Below, piece by piece: positions 8,228 through 15,015 of a stretch of 61,287 nt of DNA. The position numbers were made by a program, and so were the translations under genes. Location of the stretch: contig CAJQMR010000033.1 in the NCBI GenBank assembly GCA_905479495.1, positions 1-61,287 of the forward strand, in the 5' to 3' direction. Below the pieces are notes generated by a model. It saw nothing but the letters and a program-made list of their open reading frames with translations, did no database searches and was not told where the DNA came from. Origin of the DNA: an uncultured Anaerolineae bacterium. GTDB lineage: Bacteria; Chloroflexota; Anaerolineae; Promineifilales; Promineifilaceae. The stretch's first letter is position 1. The number at the start of each line of letters is the position of its first letter.

Positions 8228-11080
8228 GTGAGTAAATTTAAACCCTACCAGACGCACATTCTCCTTGGCCTGATAATTCTTGTTGGCCTTTTTTTTCGCC
8301 TATATCGCCTGACCACAGCGCCACCAGGCTTAAACGGCGATGAATTGTTTAACGCCATCGATGCTGCCCAAATCCGTTGGGGGAACCTGCCCGTTTACTT
8401 TGAAGGCAATAACGGCCGTGAAGCATTCCTGTTCTACCTCATTGCGCTCTCTCAACAACTGTTTGGCGACACCATTTTTGCTATGCGTCTGCCTGCTGTG
8501 TTGCTGGGGCTGGCCTGTGTACCTCTGGCTTATGGCATCGGGCGCAATGGGTTTAATCGACGGGTTGGATTGATTGCGGCGGGATTAACGGCCGTTTCCC
8601 TTTGGCCGCTCATGGAATCCCGCTGGGCTTTACGGGCTGTTAGCCTTACCTGCCTGACGGCGCTCACCGTATTTTTAATGCAGCGTGCCTGGCGCAACGG
8701 CCGTTGGCGCGATTGGCTGTTTGCTGGGGTTGTTCACGGACTTACCCTTTACACCTACATTCCGAGTCGAGTGTTTCCCGCCGTTATTTTGGGCTGGTTT
8801 GGCTGGCTCTTTTGGTTCCAGCGGGACCGTTTCCGGCAGCAATGGCGCAAAATGGCCGCAAGTGTCCTGGTAACCCTGATTGTCTTTTTGCCGTACGGCC
8901 GTTACATCTGGCAAAACCCCGACAAAGTGAATCAACGCATTGATGGCCTCAATGTGGCCTTAGAGGATGCCCTAAATGAAGGAGAGTGGGGCAAGCTAGG
9001 CGAGTCTGTTGGTGGCGTGCTGCGCATGTTTACCATTCATGGCGACAAAGAATGGCGTTACCATCTTTCTGGTCAGCCGGTGTTCGATCCGGTTACCGGA
9101 CTCTTTTTTTATGCTGGTATTTTGGTTAGTTTGTGGTTTGCTTTTGCGAAGAGGAGATTAGAGATTAGAGATTGGAGATTAACGGCTTCAATCTCCAATC
9201 AACCGGCTTATGCCGTCCTGCTGCTGTGGCTGGGGGCTATGCTTGCCCCTAACCTTATCCTCTCCGCCAACTCATCTTTTTTGCGGGCGGCGGGGGCTAT
9301 AGTGCCGATTTATCTGATTACGGCCGTTGGCTTTGACACAGTTTTCCAGAGCATTGCGCGCCGCTGGCCGCACCTAATATCGATCGTTCCCCAACTTGCT
9401 GCCGTGGGGGTGGTCCTTATTTTTGCGCGCAGCTGGCGAGATTATTTCGTGGTATGGAACAATAACGATGAAGTCCGGCATGTGTATCAGGCGGAATTGG
9501 CGCAAGTTGGCCATTTTTTGGAGGATCATCTACCACCTGAAAACGGCCGTATTTTTATTGCCCGTCAGTACGCCCACGACCTGGCTCCCCGCACCTTTGC
9601 CTACCATAATCAACGCATCGTCGATTGGTTTAATCCTGACCACAGCTTTGTCTGGCCCAACGAGGGCGATGCCTGGTACTTTTTCTCGCAGGCCGAACCG
9701 ATACCGGCGGAGATAGCCCAGGAAATTGAATTGGAGACGGCCGTTACCCCCATCCCTTATGATGACGGAGAAACGGCCGCTTTACAGTACAAACTCGATG
9801 CGGGTCAGCTTGCGTGGCAGCCGCAGCACACGGCCGTTCTCAACTTCAGCAACGCCCCCCAACTGATCGGCTACGATCTGCCCAATGAGCTTTTTCGGGG
9901 TGATACCGTTACGCTGCTAACACATTGGCAAATTCCTGCGGATGTGCCTGACTTGCCTAACCAACTCACCTTTGTCCGTGCCGAGCTGCTAGACAGCAAC
10001 GGCAATTTATGGGCCAGCGACAGCAATCTGCTGGGCTACCCCCAGGAGCATTGGCAAAAGGGTGACCGCATCGTGCAGCAGCTGGCGCTGCCCATTCCTG
10101 AGGGAATGCCGCCGGGGTCGGCCTATTTGCGCTTTTTCATTCACGACAGCGCTGGTGCCAACTATCCGCTCCAAGGCGATGATATTAATTCGTTTGGTCC
10201 TCATTTGGTGCGCAGCCGACCGCTCAAGGAGTTTACGCCTACGGCGGACATGCTTATTTTTGATGGTACCATTGCCCTGCAAAGCAGCACGTTTAGCAGC
10301 CTCATCGCGCCAGGCTTGCCGGTTAATATTTCTTTACATTGGGTAGCGCTCCAGGCACCTGCCCAGGATTACAAAGTTGAGCTACAGCTCATCCAGCCAG
10401 GGGCTGACGCGCCATTTTTAAGCCAGCAGTTTGCCATCTGGCCGGGTGTGTATCCGCCCTCACAGTGGCAAACCAATGAGCAGGTGAGCAGCTTCCACAG
10501 CTTAAATATTCCGCTGGACATGCCCACTGAGACAAATCCTGAACTCCGCCTGAACTTACTGACCCCAGACGGCCGTTTCCTGCCCATCACCCAAGGCAGC
10601 AACAAACTGGCCGATATGAGTCTCGATCTGCGTCCGCACCTTTTTGAGATGCCAGAAATTAGCCAGCCGCTTGCGGCCCAATTTGGCGAGCATATGCAAC
10701 TGTTGGGTTATGATTTGGACAGGAGCCAGGCCGAGGCGGGGGGCGAGATTGGCCTGACGCTTTATTGGCAGGCGATGGAGACACCATCGCAAAATTACAC
10801 CGTCTTTAATCAGCTGATTGGTGCCGATGGGCAAATTTGGGGGCAGTTTGATAGTCCGCCTGTGGGGGCTGCCTGGCTCACTGCCACCTGGCTGCCGGGC
10901 GAGATTGTGATCGATGCGCGCACCATCCCTATTTACGCCGAAGCGGGGGCGGGGGAATACACGCTGGCCATTGGCCTCTACACACCTGGGGATGGCGTGC
11001 GTTTGCCTGTGGTCATGAACGGCCGTTCCCAACCAAACGACCAGCTAAACCTGACCACCATTACCTTGAGCAATAATTAA
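8228..11080 (+). CDS. GT39-like membrane glycosyltransferase with a large extracytoplasmic C-terminal region
   Basis: This large membrane protein (about 950 residues) has an N-terminal half with roughly ten hydrophobic segments. It carries the dolichyl-phosphate-mannose-type motif LNGDELFNAIDA in the first external loop, where an acidic residue is catalytic in GT39/GT83 enzymes. These transfer sugars from polyprenyl phosphate to protein or lipid acceptors outside the membrane. The second half is soluble and beta-rich, with repeated statements such as LTLYWQAME and LIGYDL that suggest two or three related beta-sandwich modules. The GTG at 8228 is preferred because a -10-like TATACT (8178-8183) lies inside the longer frame that begins at 8174. 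A short repeat element (RLEIRDWRL) sits in a loop near residue 315. Confidence 0.8.
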   Translation: MSKFKPYQTHILLGLIILVGLFFRLYRLTTAPPGLNGDELFNAIDAAQIRWGNLPVYFEGNNGREAFLFYLIALSQQLFGDTIFAMRLPAVLLGLACVPLAYGIGRNGFNRRVGLIAAGLTAVSLWPLMESRWALRAVSLTCLTALTVFLMQRAWRNGRWRDWLFAGVVHGLTLYTYIPSRVFPAVILGWFGWLFWFQRDRFRQQWRKMAASVLVTLIVFLPYGRYIWQNPDKVNQRIDGLNVALEDALNEGEWGKLGESVGGVLRMFTIHGDKEWRYHLSGQPVFDPVTGLFFYAGILVSLWFAFAKRRLEIRDWRLTASISNQPAYAVLLLWLGAMLAPNLILSANSSFLRAAGAIVPIYLITAVGFDTVFQSIARRWPHLISIVPQLAAVGVVLIFARSWRDYFVVWNNNDEVRHVYQAELAQVGHFLEDHLPPENGRIFIARQYAHDLAPRTFAYHNQRIVDWFNPDHSFVWPNEGDAWYFFSQAEPIPAEIAQEIELETAVTPIPYDDGETAALQYKLDAGQLAWQPQHTAVLNFSNAPQLIGYDLPNELFRGDTVTLLTHWQIPADVPDLPNQLTFVRAELLDSNGNLWASDSNLLGYPQEHWQKGDRIVQQLALPIPEGMPPGSAYLRFFIHDSAGANYPLQGDDINSFGPHLVRSRPLKEFTPTADMLIFDGTIALQSSTFSSLIAPGLPVNISLHWVALQAPAQDYKVELQLIQPGADAPFLSQQFAIWPGVYPPSQWQTNEQVSSFHSLNIPLDMPTETNPELRLNLLTPDGRFLPITQGSNKLADMSLDLRPHLFEMPEISQPLAAQFGEHMQLLGYDLDRSQAEAGGEIGLTLYWQAMETPSQNYTVFNQLIGADGQIWGQFDSPPVGAAWLTATWLPGEIVIDARTIPIYAEAGAGEYTLAIGLYTPGDGVRLPVVMNGRSQPNDQLNLTTITLSNN
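9155..9200. repeat. GGAGATT/AGAGATT repeat inserted in the glycosyltransferase gene
   Basis: The tract repeats AGAGATT three times and ends in a perfect inverted repeat, GATTGGAGATT (9170-9180) and AATCTCCAATC (9190-9200), with a 9-nt loop. It is in frame and encodes the basic run KRRLEIRDWRL. A related element lies at 33309-33353. It looks like a dispersed REP-type sequence that entered a tolerant loop. Confidence 0.6.
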
Positions 11081-11126
11081 TGAGGCTTATCCAGAAGTTT
11101 GAACGCGATGCCTGATTTTAGTGGAA

Positions 11127-11633
11127 TCAGCCAGGCATCTGCTGCGCTTTAAATTTTTCGGCGGGAATTGTATGGGTTTCGATGTGTTGCCCATTGCTTT
11201 TATTCATGATGGATTCAGCCGAATTTTTGTTGGTTTTATCGGTGCGGACAATGATTAATATGTCGCCTGACTCAAGCGCTTCATGGATATCAATTTTGGT
11301 TTGGGTTTCAGCACGCACATTATACAGGCTGCCTAAATACCCGCCGATGACCCCGCCAACGGCCGTTGTCATCAGACCAGAAACAAACATGGTTTCAAAG
11401 CCGGGAATGGTTGAAACAGCCATACTGCTTAGGGCACCTACGGCACCTCCGGCGGCCGCACCTGCAGCGGCACCGGTCGTAGCCGATTTTTCTGGATCGC
11501 CTTCTAAATAATCTGGCATTTCTGCCGCTGAGGACATCATAGAAAAGTCATCATAGTTAAACCCTTGCTTTGTCAGGCGGCGAATTACCGCGACAGCATC
11601 TTCTGGGGAAAATAATCCAGTTACAATTTTCAT
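11127..11633 (-). CDS. glycine-zipper stress-type protein (DUF1269/GsiB-like context)
   Basis: The protein has 168 residues. The first ~45 (MKIVTGLFSPEDAVAVIRRL...) resemble the N-terminal fold of general stress protein 17M / YflT-type proteins. The centre (about 52-105) is an alanine/glycine-rich zipper (GAAAGAAAGGAVGAL, GGVIGGYLG) able to insert in or pack against a membrane. The C-terminal part (DILIIVRTD...) is a small alpha-beta unit. Start ATG at 11633 follows GCGAGGTAATG. The next upstream gene on the same strand is the diacylglycerol-kinase-like gene, 34 bp away, so they may be co-transcribed. The biochemical role is unknown. Confidence 0.7.
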   Translation of the reverse strand: MKIVTGLFSPEDAVAVIRRLTKQGFNYDDFSMMSSAAEMPDYLEGDPEKSATTGAAAGAAAGGAVGALSSMAVSTIPGFETMFVSGLMTTAVGGVIGGYLGSLYNVRAETQTKIDIHEALESGDILIIVRTDKTNKNSAESIMNKSNGQHIETHTIPAEKFKAQQMPG

Positions 11634-11667
11634 TTAAACATTACCTCGCTTTGATTGGGTTTGCCGC

Positions 11668-12597
11668 TTAGGGCAAAATAACTTTTAGGGCCTTGGGAAT
11701 GACAACGGCCGTAAAAGGCAATATGTTTTCAAAAATTTCACCATCACCGTGCACGGGTAATGGCTGTTTGGTTTCTACGCGTATTTCTTTCCAGGCGGAA
11801 AAAATTTTAAAACGGCGCGATTTTCGCTGTTTGCCTGTGACTAATGCCCAGATGATTTGCGCGTAGTCAGCCAGAGAGCGTGCCTGCAAAAGGACAATAT
11901 CTATACGGCCGTCATCTGGTCTGATCTCGTCGTCCCACTTCAGCCCAAAGGCTCCGATCTTGCCTGCGTTGGCAATCGCAACCTCTGATGCGTGAAGATG
12001 GTGTGTTTCGCCATCGATGGTGAAGGTGAAGGCGTGTGGTTGCCAGCCAAATGCTTCTTTAACGGCCGTCCACAAATAAGCAGCCATCCCCCAGCGGTTT
12101 TTCTGTTCAGATGAGGTGTTATCCAGCATCATCGATTCCAGGCCGATACCAATTTGGTGTACAAAATAGTTGTTGTTTATCTGAATGGCATCGATGTGTT
12201 GTACCCTGCCTTCGTGCAGCAACAGCTCACAAGCAGTCTCGATATCCTGAGGGATGTCCAGGTCCTGGGCCAACACGTTACCCGTGCCGCCGGGCAGAAT
12301 AACCAGCGGGATGTCGCTGCCTACCAACCCATTGACCACTTGGGAGACGGTGCCGTCGCCACCAATGGCGGCAATCCAGGCGTAGTCATGTTCTTTTACG
12401 GCCGTTTGCACCACATCCGGCAAAGATTCTTCTCCGGTTGTTTCGTACAGGTCATACCGCTCTTTTCCCAGGGATGATTGCAATATCTCTTTAATCCGTT
12501 CTGGCTGCCCTTTTCCTGCTACAGGATTTAGAACAACAAAACCGGTTGTGGTGTTAGACAGTGCTGGCTTGGTTGGCACTGGGATCGAATCTTCCAT
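11668..12597 (-). CDS. diacylglycerol kinase family lipid kinase (YegS/BmrU-like)
   Basis: The 309-residue protein is of usual length for the family. The nucleotide-binding signature GGDGTVSQVVNGL lies near residue 80 and LPGGTGNVLA near 102. The C-terminal beta-sandwich includes DGRIDIVLLQ and a closing HGDGE. Family members phosphorylate diacylglycerol or related lipids with ATP at the membrane face; the exact lipid is not deducible. Start ATG at 12597 is preceded by AAGGAAG. Confidence 0.9.
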   Translation of the reverse strand: MEDSIPVPTKPALSNTTTGFVVLNPVAGKGQPERIKEILQSSLGKERYDLYETTGEESLPDVVQTAVKEHDYAWIAAIGGDGTVSQVVNGLVGSDIPLVILPGGTGNVLAQDLDIPQDIETACELLLHEGRVQHIDAIQINNNYFVHQIGIGLESMMLDNTSSEQKNRWGMAAYLWTAVKEAFGWQPHAFTFTIDGETHHLHASEVAIANAGKIGAFGLKWDDEIRPDDGRIDIVLLQARSLADYAQIIWALVTGKQRKSRRFKIFSAWKEIRVETKQPLPVHGDGEIFENILPFTAVVIPKALKVILP

Positions 12598-12669
12598 ACA
12601 GTTTACTTCCTTGTGTATTTTACCAATGGGGGGTAAACGGCCGTTTACGTTGGGCTCGTGCCAAGGTCA

Positions 12670-13347
12670 TTAAGCGGCTACCGCAACCGGGGCAGGTGAC
12701 TGGTTTGATTGGAGTACGTAGGCAGCTTCATGCCGATTATTAACGTCGAGCTTCTTCAATATCTTGTGGACGTGATTTTTGACCGTGCCACATTCAATGA
12801 AAAGCTGATCTGCAATTTCTTGATTGCTGCAGCCTTCGTTAATTAAGACCAAAACTTCTTCCTCACGAGGAGTTAGATCGGTCAGCTGCGTTTCTCTGGC
12901 TTCAAGATAAGCAGCCGGTGTGTCTAAACTTGCCAAATGAGTTAGGCGATCCATCATGGCGGCTGCAACGGATGGCGAAACAATAGCCTTTTCTTCATGG
13001 GCTGCCTGAAGTTTCTGTACCATCTCTACCACAGATTCATCCTGCAATATGTAACCAGCCGCGCCCGCTTCAATGTAGCGGATGATGGCATTCGGATTAT
13101 CGTTTAAGCCTAGAACCAGCACCTTGATTTGTGGATGGGTCATGCGGATTTCAGCGAGCAAGTCTAGGGCGGTTGTGTCTTCTAGCTCGCTGCCCAGAAG
13201 GACAACGTTGCTATGTGGAAGAAGAAAATAAAGCTCCTCAGCCGTTGTGGCACAACCGACAACGTAAACATCCTCAATATTATCTAGAGCGGTGCGCAAG
13301 GAATCACAGACTAGGCGAGAGGGGTGACCAAGTAGAATGCGGATCAT
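12670..13347 (-). CDS. LuxR-type regulator with a degenerate receiver domain
   Basis: This 225-residue protein has the NarL/FixJ layout: a receiver-like fold (1-120), a linker and a LuxR helix-turn-helix (about 150-215; LTPREEEVL, SNQEIADQL, VKNHVHKILKKL). The receiver looks inactive as a phosphoacceptor. The usual acidic pair is replaced by GHPS, and the Asp of the VLLxD motif by Gly (VVLLGSELED). It may respond to another signal or act constitutively. Start ATG at 13347 follows AAGGAG. It lies next to the receiver and kinase genes of the same block, but 300 bp of non-coding DNA separate it from them. Confidence 0.85.
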   Translation of the reverse strand: MIRILLGHPSRLVCDSLRTALDNIEDVYVVGCATTAEELYFLLPHSNVVLLGSELEDTTALDLLAEIRMTHPQIKVLVLGLNDNPNAIIRYIEAGAAGYILQDESVVEMVQKLQAAHEEKAIVSPSVAAAMMDRLTHLASLDTPAAYLEARETQLTDLTPREEEVLVLINEGCSNQEIADQLFIECGTVKNHVHKILKKLDVNNRHEAAYVLQSNQSPAPVAVAA

Positions 13348-13475
13348 GTTTTAGATTCTCCTTTGTTTTCTTCTTTTAGGCGTATTCGTTTTAGTTAGTT
13401 GGTAGTCGTAAGAAGATTTAATTTTGTTTAGCGAATAGCTATACCCTAAGTATCGGTGAAAGTTGCTGTATGCGA

Positions 13476-13521
13476 TATGGGGAATGGACCTACTTTCTGA
13501 TTAGGGAAAACCCTACCATTT
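13476..13521. promoter_or_regulatory. tandem boxes upstream of the degenerate LuxR gene
   Basis: The gap 13348-13662 holds no gene. At 13502-13521 it contains TAGGGAAAACCCTACCATTT, with a perfect TAGGG/CCCTA inverted repeat. A weaker relative (TATGGGG-AAT-CCTAC) lies at 13476-13493. Nearly the same box recurs at 14284-14306 upstream of the neighbouring receiver gene. This points to a shared operator, about 150 bp upstream of the start at 13347. Confidence 0.45.
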
Positions 13522-13662
13522 CCCTGGGAAAGGGTGTAGTGCGCTGCCCAAAGGTGAAACAGGCGGAACAGTTAAAGCGAAGCAGAGGCTTTCGATAATT
13601 ATCCGATAAAAGAAGTTAACTTCAGTTGTAGAAGGCTGGAAAAGAATGTTTTGGGGTTGAAC

Positions 13663-14052
13663 TTAGAGGATTGTTGCCCCATCAAAAACGGCGCGGATGG
13701 CGGGAACCAGTTCACTGGTGGCCTGCTGTTTGATGATATAGCCAGAGGCACCATTTTTACGCGCTTGCTGCACCAGCGCGCTGCTATGGTGCATGGAAAG
13801 CATAATAATTTGTGTGGAAATTCCCAATGCCTTTATTTTCCCGGCGGCGCGAATGCCGTCCAGCTCTGGCATGGAAACATCCATGACGATCACATCTGGC
13901 TCTTCAGCCTGGGCGAGTTCGATAGCGGTACGGCCGTCTTTGGCTGTGCCGATAACTTGTATGTCTGACTCTCGCATCAGCAGCGTCTGGATACTTTTAC
14001 GCACCAATTTGTGATCATCAACAACTAAAACCCGAATTGTTTGCTCCGACAT
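13663..14052 (-). CDS. stand-alone receiver-domain response regulator
   Basis: The protein has 129 residues and consists only of a receiver domain. The acidic pair VDDH, the phosphoacceptor DVIVMDVSMPELDG and a late conserved Lys (GYIIKQQ) are all present. It is most like NarL-type receivers but stops before any helix-turn-helix, so it should act by protein contact or as a phosphate sink. The Shine-Dalgarno sequence is weak. It lies downstream of the kinase/NarL pair but is separated from it by 312 bp holding a large hairpin. Confidence 0.88.
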   Translation of the reverse strand: MSEQTIRVLVVDDHKLVRKSIQTLLMRESDIQVIGTAKDGRTAIELAQAEEPDVIVMDVSMPELDGIRAAGKIKALGISTQIIMLSMHHSSALVQQARKNGASGYIIKQQATSELVPAIRAVFDGATIL

Positions 14053-14102
14053 AATCTTGTTTGGATGATAAAGGGCATAAAATCCCCCAACGAATCTTCA
14101 TG

Positions 14103-14220
14103 CTAAGTACAAACAAATATAAGATGAGGAGTGAGCATTCTCAAATGCGAACGGGTTCAGCTAGGACGCATCTGAGGATGCTTTCTCCTCACCCGACAAA
14201 ACAAATTTGTTTGCACTTAG
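14103..14220. repeat. 118-bp imperfect inverted repeat (structured RNA or MITE-like element)
   Basis: The outer arms CTAAGTACAAACAAAT (14103-14118) and ATTTGTTTGCACTTAG (14205-14220) match with one mismatch. Pairing continues inward through GAGGAG/CTCCTC and AGCATTCTCAAATGCG against CGCATCTGAGGATGCT (two mismatches), leaving a loop of about 17 nt. No ORF is convincing. It fills the intergenic region upstream of the receiver gene. Confidence 0.65.
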
Positions 14221-14221
14221 T

Positions 14222-14242
14222 GTTCCGCCTAACAAGCGGAAC
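14222..14242. repeat. compact hairpin next to the long inverted repeat
   Basis: GTTCCGC, loop CTAACAA and GCGGAAC form a perfect 7-bp stem immediately beside the 118-bp inverted repeat. Confidence 0.5.
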
Positions 14243-14283
14243 GCTTAATGCTATTCATTGTGACATAAACAGGGTCAATGCCG

Positions 14284-14306
14284 TATGGGGGAATACCCTA
14301 CCATTT
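14284..14306. promoter_or_regulatory. second copy of the GGGAAWACCCTACCATTT box
   Basis: The 23-bp tract at 14284-14306 includes GGGGAATACCCTACCATTT. It is nearly identical to 13504-13521 and has the same orientation relative to its downstream minus-strand regulator gene, about 235 bp from the start at 14052. Confidence 0.45.
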
Positions 14307-14364
14307 GCTCGCGTGGCAAGCCGCAATCGAAAAACAGCTTTTTTATTGGTTTTGGCCGAGGTGC

Positions 14365-15015
14365 TTACCCATCCAGCAAGATCAAACCTTGTTTAATGCT
14401 CTCGCGAATGAGCGAAGCCAAATCGTTTACTTCCAACTTGGTCATCAGATTGGCCCGGTGCTTCTCCACCGTTTTCACGCTAATTTTCAAAATCTCCGCA
14501 ATGGCGTTATTGGTATGTCCTTCAGCGACCAGCTGAAGCACTTCGCGCTCCCGTGGGGTCAGCAGATCCGCAGCAGTTTCGGCCGTTTCGTCCGAGGGGG
14601 AGAGCAGCATGGTCATAACAGAGTCTGAAATGGTGGGGCTGAGGAAGAGCTTACCCTGGCTGACGGATTGCACGGCCAGCATCAGTTCCTCGGTGACGGC
14701 GTCTTTGAGCAAATACCCCTTGACGCCGTGACGAAGCAGCTGCTGCACCATGGTTGTGTCGGCATGCATGGATAAAATGATAATTTGGGTCGGCAGCTTC
14801 ATATTGATGATGCGCTCGGCTGCCTGTGCGCCGTCCAGACGGGGCATAGAAAGATCCATAACCACAACATCTGGCTTATGTTCTTCGACTAATTGGATAG
14901 CTTCTTCGCCGGTTGCTGCTTCAGCTACAACCTGAACGTCGCCACTTTGTTCCAGTAAAGCCCGGATGCCTTGCCGCACCAGGTTGTGATCTTCAGCAAT
15001 AACGATGCGAATCAT
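14365..15015 (-). CDS. NarL/FixJ family response regulator
   Basis: This 216-residue regulator has an intact receiver (AEDH acidic pair, DVVVMDLSMPRLDG, conserved Lys in GYLLKDA) and a LuxR-type helix-turn-helix (LTPREREVLQLV, NNAIAEIL, VKTVEKHRANLM). Its ATG overlaps the stop codon of the upstream histidine kinase by 4 bp (ATGA), so it is almost certainly that kinase's cognate output, a DNA-binding regulator activated by phosphorylation at the Asp near residue 54. Confidence 0.93.
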   Translation of the reverse strand: MIRIVIAEDHNLVRQGIRALLEQSGDVQVVAEAATGEEAIQLVEEHKPDVVVMDLSMPRLDGAQAAERIINMKLPTQIIILSMHADTTMVQQLLRHGVKGYLLKDAVTEELMLAVQSVSQGKLFLSPTISDSVMTMLLSPSDETAETAADLLTPREREVLQLVAEGHTNNAIAEILKISVKTVEKHRANLMTKLEVNDLASLIRESIKQGLILLDG

